Shown one piece after another: positions 46,975 through 59,200 of a stretch of 64,000 bases of DNA; position 1 is the stretch's first letter, and the number at the start of each line of letters is the position of its first letter. The notes under the pieces were generated by a model that worked only from the letters and a program-made list of their open reading frames with translations, was not told the origin of the DNA and searched no databases. The translations under genes and the position numbers were made by a program. The stretch comes from Schistosoma mansoni (Eukaryota > Platyhelminthes > Trematoda > Strigeidida > Schistosomatidae). Location of the stretch: NCBI RefSeq assembly GCF_000237925.1, contig NC_031502.1, positions 18,784,909 through 18,848,908 of the forward strand. The letters are read 5' to 3'.

Positions 46975-48805
46975 TTCAGAAGATATATATATATAAGGAA
47001 TTAAGTTCATACCAAGTTTGATTTGTAGCAAAGTGAGACCGAAAAGGAAGAAGCGTATAACTTTGTTGTAAACACTTATTTCACCATACATTTTAATTTA
47101 TTTAATGATCATGTTCATTGTTATCACAATGCGACGTGTCTTCATCCAATCATCTCCCAGTTTCTTATCCAATCTTTTCACAGTGCTTCCAGTATGACTG
47201 GTTGTCTCCACCATAAAGACATACAATTTTACTGATTGTTTAACTAATACGATTGTTAAGTTTGACAAAGTGGTTTACTGAACTATTTGCGAAGGTTTAA
47301 GAACTTCCGAAAAGTCATTATGAGATATCGATGATTGGATTCAGCTGGACATTGAGACCTATCAATCATTCTCAAAAACGACAGAATGGAACCTAGTTGT
47401 TTTATTGATCAGTTAATCTACCTATTTTTGAGTGTTCTGTTCTCTTCAAAGAGTACAGTATTTTGTTAATATTAGCTGGTTGTAAAAAGACAAAAGGAAT
47501 TCCGAGGCACTTATGGTCAAATACAGAGACATTATTACTGACTTCACGAGTTAGTTTTGTAATCGGTATTATTATCTTAGTTACAAATGTTTTGATATAT
47601 TAATTGCCACATTTGTTATGTTATTTCTCCGAAGATTCAATTTAGTCACTTAATAACACCATTCTCCTTTTAATTCCCGCGTATGCACATTTTTTTCATT
47701 TCAATAGATTTAAATATCCTTATGCCTCCATCGTTATATAATTTCTGTAGGTTTTGGATTACAGTCATCATTAAAGTTTTCAGTGTGTTTTTCCTATTGT
47801 TCGAACAATAAATTTTTCCTTGACACTTGTATCACTGCACAAATGTATAACATACTTTGATACACTTCCTCTTCTAATTGAGCTATACAGGTATTGTTAC
47901 ACTATTAAAATTTAATACTTTTTTAAAAAATGAAGTAACTAGGTTATTATAGATACAATGTACTTCACATATTCAATCTGTACAATTTTATTCTGGGACT
48001 TTATAGAACTGCAAATAAAGAATTCCTTAAGATATTTAACCTGGAAACTTTGGTTTCTATTCTATTTTATGCTACATCATATGTTGGCTAAGGGTGAGAA
48101 TGTTAAAAGATGAGATGAAGTTTAGTGCTGCCAAAAGAGTACACTTTCTTGATATCATAACTAGAAGATAAAATGACTTTTGAAGGATTATTGGTTTTAA
48201 GTAACTTAAGTAAACTGAGATTGAAAACTATCAATCATAAATTTGAATTTACAATGATTCATTTATTTGATGACAAGATTTTTAAACTTGGATTTCCGTT
48301 GCCTAGAAAGGGTATACAAATATAGCTGAAACAATAAAAAAACAACAACAGAAAATGCTCTACAGTAAATGTGGTGCATTATTCGGGGTTTAATAAAAAC
48401 ATTTCTGACTGATATGCCGATATTTAAAATATTCTTTAAGATACACCATGTAGAGTAAGTTAGCTGTAAAAAATAAAAGTAAAAGTAAAAGTAAATGTTT
48501 GCAATGCAGGTAAGATTTTCCACTAGCGAAGTAGGCAATATATTTGAAGATGTAAAAAACCTACTGAAATTAATTTGTGAGTTGGTGGATTGAAGGAAGC
48601 ATGTTTATTGTGTTTACATTACTGATCAAAATAATTTAAGATACCATTGCCCAACCATAAGCTTTTTGTTATTATTAACTTACCTGAATTGTCAAATTTA
48701 ACCGCTGTTATTTAACATTTCAATACAAATGCTCATTTTGTTTACATTAATGTAACCTAAATCTATTCTAAAAGAAATTTGGTCAAAGATATTTTTAATC
48801 GTTAT
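46975..48805. other. Convergent intergenic region, nothing recognised
   Basis: Lies between the TLCD4 3' end and the visible part of the LARGE-like gene. Remaining 3' exons of the latter might be here, but I could not identify them. The minus-strand 91-codon frame at 48538-48263 is low-complexity. Confidence 0.35.
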
Positions 48806-48810
48806 GATCA

Positions 48811-49050
48811 TGAGTCAATTGAAGGTAGACCACCATGAAAAACCTGAAGGCAATGCTTGACGGCCGTTTCGTCCTATTGTGGGACTATTCAGTAGTGCAC
48901 ACTCACGATCCCATCTCGCGAGATTCGAACTCAGGACCTATTGATCTCGCGCGCGAGCGCTTAACCTCTAGACCACTGATACGGCATCCAACGGTATAAT
49001 GTCTAACTTCAGCTGATCCACGAAATTGAGCGACACATCCACCGCTGTCT
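48811..49050 (-). mobile_element. tRNA-like/hammerhead SINE, single-armed relative of the 27.4-kb palindrome
   Basis: Minus-strand tRNA-like part with A box TGGTCTAGAGG and B box GAGTTCGAATCTCGCG, followed by a hammerhead remnant: CTGAATA (core G8 lost), stem II GTCCC/GGAC, GAAACGGCCGTC. The left flank GAGTCAATTGAAGGTAGACC matches the outer part of the palindrome arms. Confidence 0.75.
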
Positions 49051-49140
49051 TCAGTGAGTTAATATCTCATAACAGACCTGGTTGAACTCCACTGGTCACT
49101 GCTTCTCACTAGAACTCCAGGAAATACCTCTTGAAGCCAG

Positions 49141-49175
49141 GACTTCAGTGAATCTCACTGATATTTGCGGTTAAA
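49141..49175 (+). repeat. 35-bp direct repeat, unit 1 (unit 2 at 49769-49803)
   Basis: GACTTCAGTGAATCTCACTG followed by ATATTTGCGGTTAAA recurs 628 bp downstream with two differences. Possibly a fragment of a longer dispersed repeat. Confidence 0.7.
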
Positions 49176-50233
49176 GATGTTTTGTTTCCCCAAGGTCTTA
49201 TTTGTATGATAAACGTTCTCAACGTTTCATGGACAAATAGAAGACATTCTATATCGTCTGATATTATTACAGTAAGATGTGTTTTCTAAAATAAAAAAAC
49301 AAACCTTTGTTCTGCTTTCCCATGATACACGATTGAGAAACAAAATTTTTCAGACTTATTGTGTTCTAAATTTCATGTATCGGATGATAGATGTTTAATG
49401 ACATAATCGCTGCTTAAACTTGTCTGAGATTTCATTTGTAGTCTTAAACATTCAGTATCAATGTGTAAACCGTGAACTGAAAACAAAATAGTCATTTATT
49501 ATGCTGAGTATAGTTTAGGCATTTTCCTATAATCGGAGTGTCCTTAATTAAAAACTGCGAATTTCTGTTTATGAGTTTGAGACTGGAGTGATGGTATTCA
49601 AATCATAGTTTAAACTTATGTGTGATAACTTTGTCCTTAATTATAAAGCAAAAACTAATGTCCTAAAATTTAAGATGATAGTTTACTCATGATATTGGTT
49701 GTTATTCATCGGTAGCTTACGAAAATTAATATTCAATAAAATATAGTAAACTGTACGTATTGCACAATGACTTCAGTGAATCTCATTGATATTTGCAGTT
49801 AAAATGGTTGTTATCACTCACGCGTGAACAACTAGTTTAATTTGACCTGAAGGAAACATTAGCGGTGGGTTGTTTCAGAATAATTTAGCCTATAGGTTGT
49901 AATTGAGCAAGTTGATTATGAGATGGAAATTGTTTTGGCTACAACATAATATCATACAAAAACAATCAAAAAGTAGTATAAAGTGCTGATGGTCTTTCTG
50001 AACAGATATTGGATCTCTCATCAAGAACTGACTACATTTCTATCAAACTTTCCTTTGAAATGTGAATTAGCTTTCGAAACCTAGTCATAGATAACGGGAG
50101 ATCTAAGTAAGAGTTTTTGACCATGAAACAATAGAAGATACAAATTAACGAACAGGTGTTTCAAACCTGAAGTATTTGTTCAAAGTGTTTGATTTAAAAT
50201 GTGTCATCTATACGATGTATTCAAATTTTATAC

Positions 50234-53200
50234 CTGATTAGTGCAGTAAAGACGACTATCAGACTCTGGACAAAAGTATCCAACGCCTACCAGGGCACTC
50301 CATTAGTAATTTTATTGTTACTTACCATTATAAGTTGTAAGTGATACATTGGTATCAACATTTAGTATATTTTTCAAGTCCAGATCTTCTGGTTTTACTT
50401 GATGATTTAAGTGCACAATTTTAGGTTGTTTCCCATATATTAAATCCCCACTGTTTAATAGTGAATTTTCGGTCAACCAGCTAACTGGACATCTGTGTGT
50501 ATCAACACCTGAACTGAGTTGTATGTTCCATTCACATGGTATTTCGTAAAATATCTCATTGTTTCTTAACATAATTAAATTTATAACATCCTTGAATAAA
50601 ATATAAATATACACAGTTATAATATGACATATTATAAACTCCTGTTAAGAAGTTCTGCATAACTATTCGCAAACGTTATAAATAAGCATTCTGTGTCAAT
50701 ATATAATATCCAGAACTGTTCGTATAATTAGCCTAAGTTATAGTTGAAAAGAAAGCATCGTTTACGAACGATAAACTAAATACGATGATGTAGATGCCAA
50801 AGCTGTCTGTGCAACTTGGACTTCTTATATGTTTTTAAGTAAAGTTATTTTATCAATCACTGTTGGATTAAATTATATACCATACTTAATTCATTTAATC
50901 CACTTTGAACAACCATAATTTATATAAGTTGGTAAATATTTATTGAGTCTATTTAAAATAAAATCAAGTTACATTAAACGAAAAATTTGATTTATTTAGT
51001 AGATAAATGGTTAGCCAATTTAAAGAGCATTTTGTGACATAGTTATGCAGCAACAGCTTGGATTAATGAACAGAAATAATTTTGTGAAATACCTACTTGA
51101 GAATCAACAGTTATTCTTATTAACAAGATATTTGTTAAGCAGAGATAGATAGTGGCTAGTAGTGGAATCCAGGAAGCGCGTTTCGTCCTATTTGGGACTC
51201 GTCAGCTGGATGTACCTGCATCTCAGAGTTGATGTTCACCCCGGGACTCGAACCCAATACCCTCGCTTCAAACGCCATCGCGTTATCCACTCGGCCGCTG
51301 AGTCCTGATCCATCTCTGCTTACCATGCTTGTGAATTAAGGCTATATCGAGGCAATACACACAGTATGCACATATGCCAATTAGAGACTGACCAGTTGCA
51401 GTCCTAAAACATCGATGGGAACATTCAAACAAAACAATACTAAATGAATTTAAGATATTTGTTATTCGGAACTCTGCCTGTAGCTCCTCCGGGGGTTACT
51501 GCCGGTCCCAAGCCCGGGTAAAGGAGGAGGGTTGGGTATAGGGTTAGCGACCCCATTCCGTAGGGAACTAACTCGCTAAAAAAACGCCAACCAGAAAAAA
51601 TTATTCAAACCATTTAAACTCTGCCATGGGTGTCAGAACGTCTTCATTTAAAAGAGTTATAACGCCTCATGGTAAAAGCTGATATAGCATCAGATCAAAA
51701 TACCAAAAAAAGCCGATCTCACCAAGTGTGATAACTACAGGGGTATCACTCTTCTCTCAGTACCAGGAAAAGTCTTCAACAGAATGAAGGACCACGTAGA
51801 CGCCCAACTTCAAGACCAACAGCCTAGATTACATAAGGATCGATCCTGTACAGACCAAATCGCAACTCTACGGATCATTATGGAACAGTCAATTGAATGG
51901 AATTCATCACTCTACATCAATTTCATTGACTACAAGAAAGCATTTGATAGCGTGGACAGGACAACACTATAGAGGCTTTTTCGACACTACGACTTATCTG
52001 AGAAGATAGTCAATATCATACGGAATTCCTATGATGGATTTAACTGCCAAATCGTGCATGGAGGAAAACTCACTGACTCGTTTAAGGTAAAGACCGGTGT
52101 CAGGCAAGGTTGCTTACTCTCACCTTTTTTATTTCTCCTGGTGATCGAGCGGATCATGAAGACGTCAACATCTGGAGGGAAGCACGGGATACAGTGAACG
52201 ATTTAGACTTCACAGATGATCTGGCTCTTCTATCACACACGCAACAACAAATGCAGGAGAAGACGACCAGTGTAGCAGCAGCCTCAGCAGCAGTAGGTCT
52301 CAATATAAACAAAGGGAAAAGCAAGAGTCTTCGATACAACACAACATGCACCAATCGAATTACACTTGACGGAGAAGCTTTGGAGGATGTAAAATCCCTT
52401 ACATATCTGGGCAGCATCATTGATGAACACGGAGGATCTGATGCAGATGTGAAGACGCGGATCGGCAAAACGAGAGCAGTATATTTAAAACCGGAGAACA
52501 TCTGGAACTCAAAACAACTGTCAGCCAACATCAAGATCAGAATTTTCAATACAAATGTCACTGCAGTTCTACTATATGGGATGGAAACTTGAAGAACTAC
52601 GAAATCCATCATCCTGAAGATACAAGTGTTTATTAACAGTTGTCTACTCAAAATACTTCGGATCCGTTGGTCAGACACTATCAGCAACAACCAAATGTAG
52701 GAGAGAACAAACTAGATTTTAGAAGAGGAAGAAATCAGTAAGAAGCTCTGAAAGTGGATAGGACACACATTGAGGAAAGCAGCCAACTGTGTCACGAGGC
52801 AAGTCGTCACATGGAATCCTGAAGGTCAAATGAAAAGAGGAAGACCAAAGAACACATTACGCCGAGAAATGGAGATAAACATGAGAAGAATGATCAAAAA
52901 TCGGATAGAACTAGAAAGGAAGGCCCAGGACAGGGTGGGTTGGAGAATGCTGGTCGGCGGCCTATGCTCCATTGGGAGTAACAGGCGTAAGTAAGTTGTT
53001 GTTCGGGTTTAATCAAAACAAAAGGCTGTTTTACTAATTCAGAAATGCGGAAAAAGTTACTCCATCTAATCAATAACGAATCGTTAGTCATAAGTACTGT
53101 TACTGTAATATTAAAGGATAAAATTAAACTGCAATCATTATTTCACTATGGAAAAACGTTTTCACTATTGTCATTAGTAGAACAGAACTCAGATTTATGT

Positions 53201-56200
53201 AATTTGTGGTAAATTGAATCAAACTTCATTTAGTGTGATTTCGTGCATCATGATGATGTTTTCATTTTGAGAGATACTGGTTTACTATTCGATACACCAG
53301 TCAAATTTATTTCAAGTTTGTAAATGAGCATGACTTTATGATGAATTCACGGTAACGATAAAGTGTGGCATTGTCGAGAAGTAGCGAATTTTATCTTTAG
53401 AGATGCAGTTTTAATATTGAACAGAGCAAGATAAGAGTGCCGCTTTTTAGCTAAGATAAATACTTGTATATTTGTATCCACAATTATTTCTTGGTTTTAA
53501 GCGTACGTAAGACAAATAGTGTCTAAGATTTATGTTAAAAATTAAACATGCGTTTCTTTACTTGTAGAGTCTCTATTTATTTCTCATATCTCCAGTGACT
53601 GAATAATGTATTTAGTCTAGTCTTAAACATGGTAATCTACACATAAACATCTCTTGTAAATTCTCTTCGTTGTGAATCTGAATGTATCTGGTTTGATCCC
53701 TTTACAAAGTATAAATTTCTAAATGCTGAAGTGTATCCTGTTGATGAAAACTGATTAACAGGAAAGTTATCTACGTGGCTTGCCTTAAATCTCCTCCACT
53801 TATGAAGTATTACTTAGAGTAAATGATACCAAAGAACTTTTCAGCAGTCGTTGTAGAATAGTAGATAGTATCAAATAGCAATTCTAAATAATATCTTCCA
53901 ACCTAGTATGGTTATTGTTATTTTAATCTTATTTTGTAATTTCAGAACATTTTATCATCTCAATTTGAATCGGTGACTAGAGCAAACAAACTTGAAAGCA
54001 AACATCAAAGTTAGAATGCAGTAACATCCAGTTGATAGGTTCCAAACAAGACAAATTTACCTCCTGAATGTAAATGTTAGTCACCATTTGAAACACGACG
54101 GGTGAGGATATAAACACGTAGGGAAAATTAATTAGTTTGATTATTTCCAGAAAGAATAGTAAATAAGGTAATAGCTTACTTGTTCCCCAGCTGATAAATA
54201 ACCCGCTGTCTTCATAACAAATTTAATAGCACTCATCCATAAATGGTTCCATGGTAATGAACGTAATTTAGCCAAGTCCATCAAAACAACTCCACTATTA
54301 TATCCATAACCCTGAAACAAAATGCATGATTTCGATGAAACAATGTTAGGAAATCCACGGGAATACTTATTACAGACGTTGAGCTAAAATATGAAAGAAA
54401 TGCCTGATATCCCCCGATTCTAAATGGTTTCTTAATACTACCAACTTGTATTGCGAGCCATATTGACCGTTGATTAAAAAAATTTAGGTTATAAAATTGG
54501 AAGTAATGTTCGAAAACTAATAATAGATCTTCGAGAAGATAGCTTATTTTCGTTGGGTAAACTGTTAAAAGCCTAACAACAATCCATCATGTGGTTAAGT
54601 GACTTAAGAGCATTTTAAATTACGAAAAGGATTTTCAGTTTGGAATTGATATGTTAATACTAGTGTACACCTGCCTTGTTCATTTTCATCAGTGACAGGT
54701 GTCTAAGAAAATAACGAATATAATTATTCCGCTAATTACAGTCTGTGGTAAAAACTATTTAAATTGAAGTAGTCTGAAGAAATGATCCACTTTGATAATG
54801 ATGGCAAAATACTCAGTAGTGACTAGATTCGATACTGAACCCCAATGTTCTAGTGAAAATTCGTGGGTAATGAAGTTCAAGCATCTCGAGTGTGGAATAC
54901 TCAAACACTAATGTCAATGTTTCAAGCTAGAAATCAGCTTGACTTTGATATAGGGACAATTCCAATTTAGAGGTTAAAAAGTGACGTGCCTGGTCCAAAA
55001 ACTAGATGTTTTGGGTCTGTCTCCTAACAGAATTCATGTATGGACTACAGAAGAACCTTGAATTAAGACAAAATACCTGTTTAATCGTGCCTAGTTCTCA
55101 ATGATTCTCAAGATTAAATCAGCTAGTAATGAAAACTATCCACAAGTAAACAATATAAATGGAGTGGGTTAGGATAAGTGGTTAAATTCCACCTCGTTAT
55201 TATTCCGGAATTGTTCTCTTGTTTCGACCTTAATCGTTAAAATGCTATTTGATCAAACGTTTTAATTCAAATCACTACTACTATGAACTGTGGACAAATA
55301 TGAGACTGATTATTATTCAGTTGTAGCAATTTTGCTGCCAGAGCGATCTAACGTTATCCAGCTTTTTGCAAATAAATGTTAGTTCTTTTCATGACAATAA
55401 CCCCCATAACAGCTGTTCTAATGGATATTTTCTCACGACCTTTATTGTTACCTGAGTGGTTGTTTTTACTTTTGTTTGCTAATTTTACCGTGTTCCTAGA
55501 TCAAGTTTGTTGTTATATATACATAGTTGCTCAACATCCTATTTGTCTTCCTTTTGAATACCAATTTTTACATGAACTAAATTTTCCCTGTGTTCCATGG
55601 AATCCTGGATTATTACTGACGTTTTGTGTATTAGTCCTCCGGCCTGCCGAGTATGCACTAGTTCCATCCTCATAAGAAGAACTCGAATTGTTTGCAATTA
55701 GAAATTACCGTAGACTAATCACCACATTTATAAAGCAAGGTTATTACTTTTAATCAGTGCGAGTAGGTCCCATAATCACTAGCCGTATATGGTATATAAA
55801 TCTAATGTTATGTACATGGATAATTAATGAAACTTGAATTCACTTATATAATGTTTTTGATCTGAAGGTCATCTCCAAAACCTAATCATTTAGGATTTCA
55901 GTCAGTCATTCATCATCAACCAAGATAATGTTGAATAGATTCATTGTCAGCTGAGGTACGATTATTTTTCCGGTTATTCCTAGATGATTTATTTAGCTTA
56001 ACACAGAATATCTATCTCATGATCACTTGTATTAAGTAGCTTTTCAGTTGACTTTAATTCATGATGAAAAACAATAAGAACTGAAAAAGTACTAAATGGT
56101 ATCTCGAACAAAGGTTTTATTGAGTGTCAAGGCTTTGATTTTCAATATGCTAACTTCTTATAGATTCATTTATTTTGTCTAAAGATTTCTTTAGTAAAGA

Positions 56201-59200
56201 ATTCACAAAACTATTATTTACATGATATTGTTGACAGGTCAAATTCATTTGGAAAAATATCAGTTAGGTTTCTGAGCATAGTTATTCTGGAACCAGATAT
56301 TTGTGAAAACAAGTCATTGTTGTCATGATTATTAGACAGTGGGTCTGTTGTTTCAGTTTAATTTTAAAAAAATCGTTGTGCATGCATTATTATCAAAGGA
56401 ATGTTTGACAGAATGAATCACGAGCAAAATTCAGATATATGGATGACAAAATTAGTTGAACGCAGTACTGTATCTGGTTTATTTTATACTTTATCATAAT
56501 ATTCTCGGTATTTAGGCTTGTCAAAAATACTACGATTAATTCGCTATTAAAAGAAATGGTTTTAAATACCAAACTTGGTTAGCTAAAAAGACGCTCAAAT
56601 TTATCTAATCATTAACCGTTAACTATACTACTCACAGATATTCTTCTATTTATAAACGTTTCTATTACAGAATTTTTTGGTGTGAATGATCTATGAAACT
56701 GAGTGAAAATATTCTGTAAATTAGGTATTTCTAGCAATTGTTTTGTACACAAATTCGATGTTAGTCAGTTTTAACCAGCAATATAATCGTTTATCATTGT
56801 AATATAATCAAAAGATGCATAATTGCAACCATGCCAAGTTGTGAGACACTAGTGATCTCAGTTTAATATATTTGTTTAAAGGTAGTTGTGATGAAGTTTT
56901 GTCTCAAGATTACGAACAATTACCAAAAAGACCGATCGATAATCCTGAAATAAGGATTAAAATGGATTCGAATTCACAGTCTTTTATTTGATTAGATTTG
57001 AGCATCAATAACTCAGATGTATGTGATGCACGTTTGTAGTAAACTATCTAACCATCAATACTTTGGATTCGATCAAACACAAGCTATAAAAACGGATTTT
57101 TTAACTGCTTACTTTTTGTAAGCAATGAATCTGTTCAACTTTAATTAATTTAAGATAGCCACAACTGACAAATACTGTTAAAAAAGTGGCTATGGTAATT
57201 GGATGTGCAGTGAACATTAAGTCTGAACGAAAAGTAGTACCAAGAATAGCGTAGTTGGATCATTACTATATGCAGTGAAGTACTGTACAAATTCATTTAC
57301 TGATTATTAGTTCTTCAGGTATGGACAGTGTTAATAATTAAGAGATCCTAATCAAGCTTAAAGATGTTCAGAAACATTAGTTCAGCTAAGATTCAAGTCC
57401 TATGGTATTCACATGTAGTAAATTTGATTTGATTAAGTTTACACAAATACTATTGATAATTAGTAGAAAATGGGACACAATTCCCTCATCAACATATCAA
57501 TACTTTGAAGCTGTTCTTTAAGTTATGGGATATTTTAAAATTGGAAAACTTCTAGACTGAAAAGTAATATAAAACAGATAGTTAGTTATTTGAACGCTTT
57601 GAGTAGGCTCATGCGAACTTCAGCTTCAGATAACTAACATTAAAAGCGTTAAGAGTAATTTGGTTATCCAGTTGCATTTCTGTATGATCATTCGCTTTGT
57701 TAATGCCTTAATTAGCCTGTCAGGAGTATTTGGAGTTTTATACGATCTATGTGAGCCTGTTTATTGGTCCAAACTACTGTGAAAAGCTGTAGCTAATATA
57801 ACATTGGAATACTTCTATCGCTTTTAAGAAATAACATTTTACAATAGTTACTTATAGAATATTTTTAGATCCGAAGTAGTAGTGGTTTGTTCAGAAATGT
57901 GGATTTATTGTACTTGTTATGGAAAATCAAGTGTTTACAGATGATGCCTTATCATTATCGAATTCCACAAGCTAATAAACGCAAAGTATAAAGCTTGGCA
58001 CTCTACAGAAAATGTATTAGAGTTTATACACATTATTATAACTCATACTAAGAATATTCTCTAAATTATGTTAAACTATTGGAGGTAGAAAAGTATTTTT
58101 AACTTTGAAATAGAAGTATTATTATCTTGTTTATGCTTTCATTTTTAAGTATCCTTATCGCTATTATATTGCAGGATACAATCGACTAGGTAATTCATCA
58201 AGGAACTATAGTGGTATTGCTAAACGGATTCAGGTGCTTAGTAATTCTAACTTTTATAACGTTAGTGGAGAAATGTAACATATGATGTCTCCTTGAAACC
58301 CAAACTTGTGGTGATCGTCTCCCTTGACATATTACATTGCACAAATGTTTCTAAGTGGTTAAATAAAATATGCTTATACACGCATACATTACATTATCAC
58401 GGTAAAAAGTTAACTAAAAGGAGGTCAGCGGATTCTAAATAATATCACTGTGAATAATAGTAAGTACAATTTTTCCGCTACAATTAAAAGTTTTTTGTTT
58501 TCACTTACTCTCCAGCCTTTAATTAAACTTTTCATGACAGCCTCAAACTTGGGATTTTGTTCCATTGTCACTCCTAAAATCTGCAAAAGAAAGGGTTGGT
58601 AGCGACTCAATATAAATTAAAACTTTATTCATTCTCATGCTTAATTTTTTTTAGATACGAAATACATGTCATTCCTAAAGACAGGTTATATCATAAACAA
58701 GTATTTATTGAAAAGAACACTCATCAACAGAGAGTTCTTCTAATTTACCGGAGGTAAACCTATCACACCACCTAGGATATTGAATCCAAGGGCTTTACAT
58801 CTATTGATTTACAGATGAGCTAATAGGTTGTGATTTGATATTTCTAGGCAATTTTTATTACGTTCATTACAGATTATTTGATGACGAATACAGTCTTGTA
58901 TAGGATGAATAATAGTCTATTTACCGTAGTAAGGAAGATTGCTTATATTACTCAGTTTAATATTTTATTGAATTTTATTTGAACACATAAATATTGGTAC
59001 AAGGGGGCACCAGATATATATGCGCCACACAAAAAATTGTCATTTCATTTTAATTGTGTGAGAGCTATGATACTGTCCAGGTGTCCAAAACGAAGCAGGT
59101 GGTTTTCTAGGAGGCCACACCCCGAGCCTTTGACCTAAAAGTATGATCCATAAGGCAGTGGAGCATCGTGAGGAGATGCAGTCCCATGGTGGCCAGTGAC

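Noticed and set aside
52154-52690. 178-codon minus-strand ORF
   Set aside because: Antisense of the LINE RT on the plus strand. The sense frames carry all the RT motifs.
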